Source: Streptomyces sp. NBC_00271
GTDB taxonomy: Bacteria > Actinomycetota > Actinomycetes > Streptomycetales > Streptomycetaceae
Length of the DNA: 64,000 nucleotides
Assembly: GCF_036178845.1 (NCBI RefSeq)
Contig: NZ_CP108070.1
Span: forward strand, 4,216,001-4,280,000
Direction: 5' to 3'
Made by a program: the position numbers and the translations under genes. The notes beneath the pieces are model-generated. The model searched no databases. It saw only the letters and a program-made list of their open reading frames with translations, and was not told the DNA's origin. Positions 8,745 to 16,298 of this stretch are shown one piece after another. How positions within the stretch are numbered: position 1 is the first letter of the stretch; every line of letters starts with the position of its first letter.

Positions 8745-9642
8745 CGACGGCCTCCGCGACCACGGGCACCGACTCCGGGTGCAGCCACAGGAACAGGTTC
8801 GGCTCGACGAGCTCCAGCTCCATGACACACGGGTTCCCGTCGTCGCCGTCGACGAGGTCGACACGGGCGTAGAGCAGCTCCGAGCCGCCCGTCCTTTGCG
8901 GTACGGCTCCCAACGCGCGCTCCGCGACGGCGAGTTCGGCCGGGGTCGGCTGCCAGGGCTCCAGGCGGGGGTGCGCGACCTTGTCCGCGTCGTAGGCCGT
9001 GCCGGGTTCGAGGACGGCGCCCTTGCGGCTGGCGTGCAGGAAGCGGCCGCCGTAGAACTGGAGCGCGCGTTCACCGGCGGTGTCGATGCTGGTCAGATAC
9101 GGCTGGACCATGGCGGTCAGCCCCCGCTCGTGCATCCGCTCCAGCTGTCGCAGGGCCGTCTCCCGCTCCTCGGGGCGGTACCGGGCGGCGAGCCGCGCAC
9201 CCGCGCCGGAGGTGGGCTTCACGACGTACTCGCGGTCGTCGGGGAACTCCGCGGGCTCACCCGGCGCGAGGTACCGGGTCGGCACGGTGGGCACCCCCGC
9301 CTCCGCGAGATCGCCGATGTACCGCTTGTCGGTGTTCCACCGCACCACCGGCGCCGGGTTCGCGAGCCGCGTCAGCTTCCCGCACCGCTCGGCCCACGCC
9401 ACGAACTCCGCCACCCGCCAGCTGTAGTCCCACGTGGACCGGATCACCACGAGGTCGAAGGCCGCCCAGTCGACGTCCGGATCGTCCCAGTACCCGACGA
9501 CGGCCTCCGCCCCGGCGCCCTCCAGAGCCGCCCTCAGCACAGGCAGATCCCGGTCCAGGCTCTCCGCGCCCTCCTCGGGCCGATAGGTGGCGAGCGCGAT
9601 ACGTGCGCGGACGGCGGCGGTGCGGGCCACTGCGGACTCCAT
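8725..9642 (-). CDS. ATP-grasp domain protein (RimK/glutathione-synthetase-like)
   Basis: This 305-residue protein has an ATP-grasp fold. The N-terminal pre-ATP-grasp part contains RSTWDYSWR, the central part has the conserved lysine/glycine loop (YVVKPTSGAGARLAARY), and the C-terminal part has the metal-binding segment RVDLVDGDDGNPCVMELELVEPNLFL, where the Glu residues and Asn coordinate Mg-ATP. Such enzymes ligate a carboxylate to an amine or thiol through an acyl-phosphate. The substrate is not evident. It is a single gene, convergent with the glycan operon (20-nt overlap at 8725-8744) and divergent from the MerR-PP2C gene. Confidence 0.78.
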   Translation of the reverse strand: MESAVARTAAVRARIALATYRPEEGAESLDRDLPVLRAALEGAGAEAVVGYWDDPDVDWAAFDLVVIRSTWDYSWRVAEFVAWAERCGKLTRLANPAPVVRWNTDKRYIGDLAEAGVPTVPTRYLAPGEPAEFPDDREYVVKPTSGAGARLAARYRPEERETALRQLERMHERGLTAMVQPYLTSIDTAGERALQFYGGRFLHASRKGAVLEPGTAYDADKVAHPRLEPWQPTPAELAVAERALGAVPQRTGGSELLYARVDLVDGDDGNPCVMELELVEPNLFLWLHPESVPVVAEAVVKAALR

Positions 9643-9702
9643 CCTGGTAACGGCTGATCCCCGGGGAGGCTAACAACCACCGAGGGAACTCCGGCAACCC
9701 AA

Positions 9703-9733
9703 TTGACCTTCACCTTCGGTGAAGCCGCAGCAT
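9703..9733 (+). promoter_or_regulatory. MerR-type promoter with palindromic operator in a 19-bp spacer
   Basis: A TTGACC hexamer at 9703-9708 and a CAGCAT hexamer at 9728-9733 are separated by 19 bp, the overlong spacer characteristic of MerR-controlled promoters. A perfect 7-bp inverted repeat, CTTCACC-TTC-GGTGAAG (9708-9724), fills the spacer. The element lies 54-84 bp before a MerR-family start codon, so autoregulation is likely. Confidence 0.65.
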
Positions 9734-9786
9734 CGGTGGCGGAACGAGGAACGCATGACGGGCACGACACGACCACAGGTGGGCGC

Positions 9787-10863
9787 ATGGAGATGCTGAC
9801 GATCGGGGCCTTCGCGAAGGCGTGCCGGCTGTCGCCGAAGGCGCTGCGGCTCTACGACGAGCTGGAGCTGCTGCGACCCGCCCGGGTCGACCCGGAGACC
9901 GGGTACCGGTACTACGCCGTCGCGCAACTGGAGCGGGCACGGCTGGTGGCGTGGCTGCACCGGATCGGGATGCCGCTGGCCCGGATCCGGCAGGTGTGCG
10001 CTCTGGACGACGCGTCCGCCGCCCGGGAGATCCGCGCCTACTGGGCGCGGGTCGAGGCCGAGACCGTCGGTCGGCGGGAGCTCGTGGCGTTTCTCGTGGA
10101 TCACCTCTCGTACACGTCGAGGAAGGACACCACCATGCTCGAACTCCGCTACTCCGCACTCTCCGACACCGGTCTGGTCCGCCCGGCCAACCAGGACACC
10201 GCCCACGCGGGCGCCCGCGTCCTCGCCGTGGCCGACGGCTTCGGCACGGGCGGCGCGCCTGCCAGTACCGCGGCCGTGCAGGCCCTGAAGTCCCTGGACG
10301 GGGAACCCCTTCCGGGCGGGAGCGTCCTCAACCTTCTGGAGGACGCGGTGTAGGGGGCCGCGCGGGCCGTCCGGGACGCCGCACCGGGCAAGGAGGACGG
10401 CACCACCCTCACCGCCATGGTGTGGACCGGATCCCAGCTCGGGCTGGTCCACATCGGCGACTCCCGCGCCTATCTGCTGCGCGACGGCGAGCTGTTCCGG
10501 ATCACGCACGACCACACCATGGTCCAGTCGATGATCGACGAGGGCCGGCTCACGCCGGAGGAGGCCGTCGTCCATCCCCAACGTGCCCTGCTCCTGAAGG
10601 CACTCACCGGCGGCGCCGACTCCGTCGTACCCGATCTGCGGTTGTGCGACGCCCTGCCCGGGGACCGCTACCTGCTCTGCTCGGACGGGCTCTCCACCGT
10701 CGTGGCGGACGAGGAGCTCCGGCGGCTGCTGGGCTCGGCCCCGGCTCCCGACGCGGCGGTACGGTCCCTCGTCGAAGCCGCGATCGACGGCGGCGGGCCC
10801 GACAACGTGAGCTGTGTGGTGGCCGACGTGGTAGAGGCCGGCGGGGATCAGCGGCTCGGCTGA
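9787..10863 (+). pseudogene. MerR-family regulator fused to PP2C phosphatase, interrupted by in-frame amber stop
   Basis: The gene encodes an N-terminal MerR HTH (LTIGAFAKACRLSPKALRLYDELELL, residues 4-29, then the wing and GYRYY) joined to a PP2C Ser/Thr phosphatase domain (RPANQDTAHAGA and VADGFG, then HIGDSRAYLLRDGEL, SDGLST and GGPDNVS). A TAG at 10351-10353 (codon 189) stops translation between VADGFG and HIGDSRAYL. The same frame continues uninterrupted for 169 more codons to the stop ending at 10863, keeping every downstream PP2C motif. A single C-to-T or G-to-T change from CAG or GAG would explain it. The 188-residue product would keep DNA binding but lose the phosphatase. The ATG at 9787 has an AGGTGGG at 9777-9783. 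Its 3' end overlaps the convergent membrane-protein gene by 16 nt. Confidence 0.85.
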
Positions 10864-12101
10864 CTCAGGGTGGGGCCCGGCACGCTCTGCGCCGAGCCGG
10901 CCGCGGCCTCGCGTACCGCCCTGATGTCGGCGGGGTGGCGCAGGGCCCGGGACACGGCATCGATCTCCGCCAGCAGGTTCTCCGTGTCCGGGGTATTGAT
11001 GTCCGGGGTGTTGAGGGGCGCAGCGTCGTCCTGGCGGGTGCGCTTCCTGGTCTCGATGGCGTCCTGGATGGTCACGGCGTGGGCGAGGGCCCCCGCCCGG
11101 CCGGCCCCGAAGCCGAGGCCGAGGGCGGCGTCGTAGGCCTTCCGCCGGAGATCCTCGTCGATGAACCGGGACAGGTGCAGCAGCGCGTCCCGGATGAACG
11201 TCTCCCGGCGCGTCAGACGCAGTTCGGGGGTGGCACGGAGTCTGAAGGGGACGCGTCCGCCGCCCGTGGCGCTCCCCATCAGGCGGTACAGGGGGCGCAG
11301 GTGCCAGTGGCCGAGCCGGGTGCGAACGCGGCGGTGCAGATACTGGCCGGTGTGCGGAAGGATGAAGCCGACCGCGATGAGGATGGCGGAGAGGCAGGCG
11401 ACCGGCGGGGCGAACCCGGTGCTCAGCCAGTCGAGGTCGTGGCCGGTCCAGCGGGCGACGACGGCGCAGAACTTGGAGCTGTCGTAGAGCAGGTTCATCA
11501 CATAGCCGACGCCGAGGAACTTCAGACCGCCGCGCAGCCAGACGTCGAGTCCGCCCGCGCGGATCCAGTTCCAGATCAGCTTCGACGTGATCAGGGCGGC
11601 CACGGTGTGCGCGAGCAGGTAGAGCACGATCTCTTCGCGCATGAAGGGGGTGTTGGCGTAGTACGTGTCGAGGTCCCGTATCCGCTCGACGGGGACGTCG
11701 GCGAGCGCGAACAGCACCCACAGTGCGACGATCACGCTCGCGTAGACGGTGACCACCCAGCGGGTGGCGCGGCGGGTGACGCCGGAGCGGGCGGAGATGC
11801 CGTTGCGCCACGCGGTGATCAGCAGCAGGCAGGCGCCGCAGAACGCGGTGATGAGGCTGTAGACCAGGGGGGCCGCGATGTTCGGTACGCCGGTGACGCG
11901 GTTGGTCCAGGCGATGGTCGCCGGTGCCGCGAAGACGAAGACGCCGCAGGCGAGCACGAGCAGGCCGCCGACGGCACGCAGCAGCGGGTCCTTCCACAGC
12001 TTGACGATGCTGGGCAGTTTGATCGCCAGCGCGGCGGTGAGGACCGCCGTCGGGATCCAGAAGGAGATGTAGAACCCGGCGAAGAAGCGGGAAGGATTCA
12101 T
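10848..12101 (-). CDS. MAB_1171c-type multi-pass membrane protein
   Basis: This 417-residue protein has about seven or eight transmembrane segments in its first 290 residues (for example AGFYISFWIPTAVLTAALAI, AVGGLLVLACGVFVFA, VACLSAILIAVGFIL), then a cytoplasmic C-terminal region of about 125 residues containing HWHLRPLYRLMG and a helical tail. This architecture matches a family of actinobacterial putative transporters or sensors typified by MAB_1171c. Family function is unknown. It starts 6 nt after the stop of an ImmA/IrrE-like gene, which in turn overlaps an XRE regulator gene, so the three form one operon. This three-gene association is recurrent in Streptomyces from memory and suggests a signalling or defence unit; that interpretation is inference. 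Confidence 0.72.
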   Translation of the reverse strand: MNPSRFFAGFYISFWIPTAVLTAALAIKLPSIVKLWKDPLLRAVGGLLVLACGVFVFAAPATIAWTNRVTGVPNIAAPLVYSLITAFCGACLLLITAWRNGISARSGVTRRATRWVVTVYASVIVALWVLFALADVPVERIRDLDTYYANTPFMREEIVLYLLAHTVAALITSKLIWNWIRAGGLDVWLRGGLKFLGVGYVMNLLYDSSKFCAVVARWTGHDLDWLSTGFAPPVACLSAILIAVGFILPHTGQYLHRRVRTRLGHWHLRPLYRLMGSATGGGRVPFRLRATPELRLTRRETFIRDALLHLSRFIDEDLRRKAYDAALGLGFGAGRAGALAHAVTIQDAIETRKRTRQDDAAPLNTPDINTPDTENLLAEIDAVSRALRHPADIRAVREAAAGSAQSVPGPTLSQPSR

Positions 12102-12107
12102 CGCCGG

Positions 12108-12731
12108 TCAGTCCTGGGGTCCGCGGTAGCCCAGGGACGCCTGGATGGCCTGTCCGACCGGGTCGACGGGGCCCTTCGTACGCGGGCCGGTCACCCAGGA
12201 GCGGAAGACGCTGGCGAGGTGCAGGCCGAAGTCCTCCGCCTCGGCCTCGTCGGCCTCGTGCGAGCCGTTGCGGGCGGCGACGGTGAGCGCGATCTCCCGC
12301 CAGCCGGGGTCGTCCGACAGCGCGCTGGCGGCGGCCGCACCCGCGTAGTGGTGGGGGGAGTGGGAGTGCCCCGCCATCATGTGCCACAACTCATGTCCGA
12401 GGATGACGAGTTGTTGCACCGTCTCGGCGCGTTCCTCAACGATGACGAGGTCGAAGTCGTGGAACTCCATCCACAGCCCGGTGACTTCGATCTCGTCCGG
12501 GAAGCGCTCGAAGCGGAGCTGGATGGGGCGGTCGTCGCGGCGCCGGCTCATCTCCTGGCAGAGGGCTTCGGCCAACTCCCGTACGTCCACGGGCGCGTCG
12601 AGTCGTTTCTTCAGCGCGCGGGTGAGCTCGACGGCGAGGCCGTGCATCTCGGAGTCGGCCCGGCGCGAGAGGAGAACGGCGGCGCGCTTCCACGCGCGAC
12701 GGACCGGCCGCATCTTGAGGAAGGGCTTCAC
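12108..12731 (-). CDS. ImmA/IrrE-type metallopeptidase (toxin-like component)
   Basis: This 207-residue protein contains a zincin motif, HELWHMMAGHSHS (around residues 118-130), with the two His and the Glu of HExxH. Charged helical segments surround it, as in ImmA/IrrE proteins, which cleave XRE-family repressors. The upstream overlapping gene encodes exactly such an XRE protein (4-nt overlap at 12728-12731), a classic pairing in ICEs, phages and COG2856-type toxin-antitoxin loci. There is no signal peptide, so it is cytoplasmic. Cleavage of the partner XRE repressor is the family-based expectation, not shown by sequence. The membrane protein 6 nt downstream could be the sensor that triggers it. 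Confidence 0.78.
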   Translation of the reverse strand: MKPFLKMRPVRRAWKRAAVLLSRRADSEMHGLAVELTRALKKRLDAPVDVRELAEALCQEMSRRRDDRPIQLRFERFPDEIEVTGLWMEFHDFDLVIVEERAETVQQLVILGHELWHMMAGHSHSPHHYAGAAAASALSDDPGWREIALTVAARNGSHEADEAEAEDFGLHLASVFRSWVTGPRTKGPVDPVGQAIQASLGYRGPQD

Positions 12732-13342
12732 CGTTCCGCCTCCTCGCTCTCGCTGCTCAGCAGACCCTCGAGCATGAGCGTGAGCGCTTCCTGCTTGCGG
12801 GGTGTCAGCCGTCTGCCCCGCAGGGCGAGCGTGACGACTCCGTGCTTGAGCGTGAACCTGAGCAGCGGTCCGTCCTCGGCTCCGCCGTCCAGCTCACCGA
12901 CGACGCGCTGAAGTGCGCCGTTCAGGACGGCGGGGGCCGGATCGGTGAAGAACTTCGTGCCCTCCTCGATGCGGAAGAACTCCGCGAGCCGGGTGAGGTC
13001 GGGCACGTTCGGCATCTTGTCGCCGTTGAGCAGACTGCGGGCCCACTTGTCACTGATCCCGAGCCGCCCGGCGACGTCCCGGCACACGTCGGCGGGCCGC
13101 TTCCCGCTCTCGTCGAGATACGCCTCGTACAGCGCGCGGACACGTCCGCGGATGCGGTCGTCGACCTTGTCGTCGAGGACCCCCGACCCGTCGAGGAGGG
13201 CCCGGACCTCTCCCTCGGCCAGGGCCGTTCTTCTCGACAACTCCCCCACGTCGAGGGCCTCCTCGCGATCGAGGCCCTTCTCGGCGAGGTGCGCGTCGAG
13301 GCGCGCGAGTGTCTCGCGAAGAGGAGTCGGCGACGCACTCAC
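12728..13342 (-). CDS. XRE-family transcriptional regulator
   Basis: This 204-residue protein has a helix-turn-helix in the middle (KRPADVCRDVAGRLGISDKWARSLLNG, about residues 81-107) followed by NVPDLTRLAEFFRIEEGTKFF, the standard XRE arrangement for Streptomyces regulators. The C-terminal 70 residues form a separate helical/beta domain that probably binds its ImmA/IrrE partner. A GTG start at 13342 is preceded by a GGGAG. It overlaps the metallopeptidase gene by 4 nt. Two GAACGATC-type palindromes lie 90-120 bp upstream, one placed between candidate -35 and -10 boxes, so autorepression is likely. Confidence 0.8.
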   Translation of the reverse strand: MSASPTPLRETLARLDAHLAEKGLDREEALDVGELSRRTALAEGEVRALLDGSGVLDDKVDDRIRGRVRALYEAYLDESGKRPADVCRDVAGRLGISDKWARSLLNGDKMPNVPDLTRLAEFFRIEEGTKFFTDPAPAVLNGALQRVVGELDGGAEDGPLLRFTLKHGVVTLALRGRRLTPRKQEALTLMLEGLLSSESEEAER

Positions 13343-13420
13343 CCATGCACTCCCGGCAGTTGATCCGTCAAATTCTCACGCTGTGGGCCGAGACTACGGT
13401 CCCCGACGGGGCCCGCGCCA

Positions 13421-13461
13421 TGCTTTCCGAACGATCGTTCCCAGTTCAAGAACGATCGCTC
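13421..13461 (-). promoter_or_regulatory. Candidate promoter with paired palindromic operators upstream of the XRE operon
   Basis: A perfect 12-bp palindrome GAACGATCGTTC (13429-13440) and a one-mismatch copy GAACGATCGCTC (13450-13461) start 21 bp apart, two helical turns. On the minus strand a TTGAAC box (13444-13449) and an AAAGCA box (13421-13426) are separated by 17 bp, and the perfect palindrome sits inside that spacer. Binding there would block RNA polymerase. Confidence 0.6.
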
Positions 13462-13492
13462 CCGCGGAGCGGGACAGCCGGAATCGCCCCGG

Positions 13493-13933
13493 CTAACGGG
13501 GCATGAAGCGACCCAATTCCCGCGACCTCTCCCGCAGCCGCGACTCCCAGGTGCCGCCCTCCGGCGGGGCGGACATCCCGGTGAGAGCCGAGATCTGCAC
13601 ATTCTCCGACGGGCCGTCCGGAGCGGCACCGAGCCGTGCCCAGTCCACCGCGACCCCGCCGCGCTCCGCGAGAACCAGCACCGTGGCGGCGAAGCCTTCG
13701 GAGAGGGCCAGCATGACGGCGTGACTCGTTCTTCGATGCCACGCCAGCAGCGCGTCGACGAAGACCGCGAAGGCGTCCCGGTCGATCCGGGTCTCGTCGT
13801 TCACCATCGGCCCGATACCCGACGGGAGTGCCAACTCCGCTTCAAAAAGAGCCACTTGACGAAGAAACAACCGGGACGCCCCGTTGGAGGGGTTCCACAG
13901 CGTCTCGTCACCCATGTCGTAGTCCTGGCTCAT
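13493..13933 (-). CDS. DUF6086 family protein
   Basis: This 146-residue cytoplasmic protein starts with YDMGDETLWNPSNGASRLF, the conserved opening of a Streptomyces protein family annotated DUF6086; this is recognised from memory. The start at 13933 is chosen over a longer frame because an AGGTGG lies just upstream and homologues begin there. There are no catalytic motifs or membrane segments. In some Streptomyces genomes relatives sit near polymorphic-toxin or immunity-like genes, so an immunity or adaptor role is possible but unproven. It ends about 150 bp upstream of the XRE operon and is transcribed in the same direction, though the operator region separates the two. Confidence 0.65.
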   Translation of the reverse strand: MSQDYDMGDETLWNPSNGASRLFLRQVALFEAELALPSGIGPMVNDETRIDRDAFAVFVDALLAWHRRTSHAVMLALSEGFAATVLVLAERGGVAVDWARLGAAPDGPSENVQISALTGMSAPPEGGTWESRLRERSRELGRFMPR

Positions 13934-13998
13934 GCCGCCACCTCGTTCGCTCGCGACGGACCAGCGTAACCACCCCCGGCCGACCCGTCCGGGCGACC

Positions 13999-14652
13999 AT
14001 GATCTCCTCCATGTCGATCTCAGGAACGGATGCCCACGCCACCGCGGACCCCGCCACCCTTCCCCCACTCGTCCGACGGGCTCTGGCCGCCGCGCGTCGT
14101 CACGGCTTCGCGTACGCGTGCCGTCCGGAGCAGGGCCGTCTGCTGTACGCGTTGGCGGGCGGCGCCCGGGAGCGGATCGGGGAGACGGGTACGGGGTGCG
14201 GGGTGGGGCTCGCGTGGCTGGCGTCCGGGGCGCGCGAGGGCGTACGGCTGTTCAGCGTGGAGCGCGACGCCGAGCGGGCCCGGGTCGCGGCCGAGGTCTT
14301 CGCCGACCGGCCCGAGGTCGAGGTGATCCACGGCGACTGGCGGCGGATCGAGGAGCACGGCCCGTACGACCTGCTGGTCCTGGACGGCGGCGGCACCGGC
14401 AAGACGCCGGGCGACGACCCGGCCGACCCCGCCCGCCTGCTGACTCCGGGCGGCGCGGTGGTGGTCGACGACTTCACCCCAGCCACCGGATGGCCGCCCC
14501 TGCACGAAGGCGCCCCCGACCGGGCCCGGCTGCACTGGCTGGAGCATGTCGCCCTGCACACGATCGAACTCCGCCTCGCCGAGGACCTCGCCACGCTGGT
14601 GGGCACGCGGCGACGGCTCGCCCCGACGGGGCTGAGCTCGTCATCGGAGTGA
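13999..14652 (+). CDS. O-methyltransferase-like SAM-binding protein
   Basis: A 217-residue protein with a Rossmann methyltransferase core resembling the catechol-O-methyltransferase group. The motif I region is RIGETGTGCGVGLAWLASG near residue 55, then LFSVERDAERARVAAEVF, a short EVIHGDWRRI, and the DLLVLDGGG and LTPGGAVVVDDFTP strands. Acidic residues in the last two could bind metal. The substrate is unknown. ATGs at 13999 and 14011 are both possible; neither has a clear ribosome site. It is divergent from DUF6086 and about 100 nt upstream of matB, from which it is probably independent. Confidence 0.75.
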   Translation: MISSMSISGTDAHATADPATLPPLVRRALAAARRHGFAYACRPEQGRLLYALAGGARERIGETGTGCGVGLAWLASGAREGVRLFSVERDAERARVAAEVFADRPEVEVIHGDWRRIEEHGPYDLLVLDGGGTGKTPGDDPADPARLLTPGGAVVVDDFTPATGWPPLHEGAPDRARLHWLEHVALHTIELRLAEDLATLVGTRRRLAPTGLSSSSE

Positions 14653-14750
14653 GCGCGACGGCGGGTTTGCCGCGCGCTGGTGTAGGAACGGTGGTGACTG
14701 TCATCGACAGCACGTCCGCCAGCAGGTCCCTACGGCAAGGAGTACCCCGC

Positions 14751-16298
14751 GTGTCCTCCCTCTTTCCCGCCCTGGTCAGCGGTTCGACCGCACGGCGGCC
14801 CGCCCTGCGTTTCGGCGACCGGTCCCTGACGTACGCGGAGCTCGCCGCCTCGGCGGGTGAGCTGGCCGCGCGGCTCGACGGCCGGGAGAGGGTCGCCGTG
14901 TGGGCGACGCCGTCCCTGGAGACCGCCGTCGGGGTCGTCGCCGCGCTGCTCGCCGGGGTGCCCGCCGTGCCGCTCAACCCCAAGTCGGGGGAGGGCGAAC
15001 TGGGGCACATTCTGGGCGACAGCGCGCCCTCGCTGGTACTGGTCGAGCCGGGCGTCGAACTTCCCCCGCCTGTGGGCGACTTGGAGCGCGTCGACGTCCA
15101 GGTGGGCGTGGCCGGTCAGGACGTCGCCGTGAGCCCCGACGCCCCCTCCACGCCCGCGACGAGCCCCGGCACCGAACCGGACGACCCCGCCGCCCCCGCC
15201 CTCATCGTCTACACCTCCGGCACCACCGGTCCGCCCAAGGGCGCCGTCATCCCGCGGCGCGCCATCGCCTCGACCCTGGACGCGCTGGCCGACGCCTGGC
15301 AGTGGACCGGTGACGACGTGCTCGTGCACGGGCTGCCGCTCTTCCATGTGCACGGGCTGATCCTGGGCATCCTCGGCCCGCTGCGGCGCGGCGCGGCGGT
15401 GCGGCATCTGGGCAGGTTCAGCGCACAGGGCGTGGCGCGCGAGCTGAGCGCGGGCGCGACGATGCTGTTCGGGGTGCCGACGATGTACCACCGGCTCGCC
15501 GAGGCGCTGGTCGAGGACACCGAACTGGCCAAGGCGCTCGGCGGGGCGCGGCTACTCGTGTCCGGTTCCGCCGCACTGCCGGTGCACGACCACGAGCGGA
15601 TCACGGCCGCGACCGGACGCCGGGTCGTCGAGCGGTACGGCATGACCGAGACCCTCATGAACACCAGCGTGCGGGTGGACGGGGAACCCCGGCCCGGCAC
15701 CGTCGGAGTGCCGCTGCCCGGCGTCGACGTACGGCTCGTCGAGGAGGACGGGACGACGATCGCCTCGTACGACGCCGACGGCACTCCCACCGGTACGCCC
15801 GACGGCGAGACCGTCGGCGAGATCCAGGTCCGGGGGCCGAACCTCTTCACCGAGTACCTGAACCGGCCCGACGCGACCACCGCCGCGTTCACCGAGGACG
15901 GCTGGTTCCGCACCGGCGACATGGCGGTCGTCGAACCCGACGGCTCGGTACGCATCGTCGGCCGCAAGGCCACCGACCTGATCAAGAGCGGCGGCTACAA
16001 GATCGGCGCCGGGGAGATCGAGAACGCGCTGCTCGAGCATCCGTCGGTGCGCGAGGCCGCGGTCACCGGTGAGCCCGACGAGGACCTGGGTGAGCGGATC
16101 GTGGCCTGGATCGTCCCCGCCGACCCCGAGGACCCGCCCGCCGCCGGGGAGCTGGCCGACCACGTGGCCCGCCGCCTCGCCCCGCACAAACGCCCGCGGA
16201 CCGTGCGCTTCCTCACGTCGCTCCCGCGCAACGACATGGGCAAGATTCTCAAGCGAGCCCTCCCCGACGCCGTCGCAAAGGCCCCTGAGCATGACTGA
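14751..16298 (+). CDS. matB: Malonyl-CoA synthetase (MatB)
   Basis: This 515-residue AMP-forming acyl-CoA synthetase closely follows the known Streptomyces coelicolor MatB: VSSLFPALVSG at the start, the P-loop-like YTSGTTGPPKGAVIPRR (near residue 154), HGLPLFHVHGLILG, FGVPTMYHR (the malonate pocket region), ERYGMTETLMNTS, the FRTGDMAVVEPDG hinge, and KSGGYKIGAGEIENALLEHP with the catalytic Lys in PRNDMGKILKR. It makes malonyl-CoA (or methylmalonyl-CoA) from the free diacid. It is about 30 residues longer than the S. coelicolor protein because of small inserts (about 130-150 and 345-355). The GTG start at 14751 is fixed by AAGGAG at 14737-14742. It overlaps the carboxyltransferase gene by 8 nt. 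Confidence 0.9.
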   Translation: MSSLFPALVSGSTARRPALRFGDRSLTYAELAASAGELAARLDGRERVAVWATPSLETAVGVVAALLAGVPAVPLNPKSGEGELGHILGDSAPSLVLVEPGVELPPPVGDLERVDVQVGVAGQDVAVSPDAPSTPATSPGTEPDDPAAPALIVYTSGTTGPPKGAVIPRRAIASTLDALADAWQWTGDDVLVHGLPLFHVHGLILGILGPLRRGAAVRHLGRFSAQGVARELSAGATMLFGVPTMYHRLAEALVEDTELAKALGGARLLVSGSAALPVHDHERITAATGRRVVERYGMTETLMNTSVRVDGEPRPGTVGVPLPGVDVRLVEEDGTTIASYDADGTPTGTPDGETVGEIQVRGPNLFTEYLNRPDATTAAFTEDGWFRTGDMAVVEPDGSVRIVGRKATDLIKSGGYKIGAGEIENALLEHPSVREAAVTGEPDEDLGERIVAWIVPADPEDPPAAGELADHVARRLAPHKRPRTVRFLTSLPRNDMGKILKRALPDAVAKAPEHD

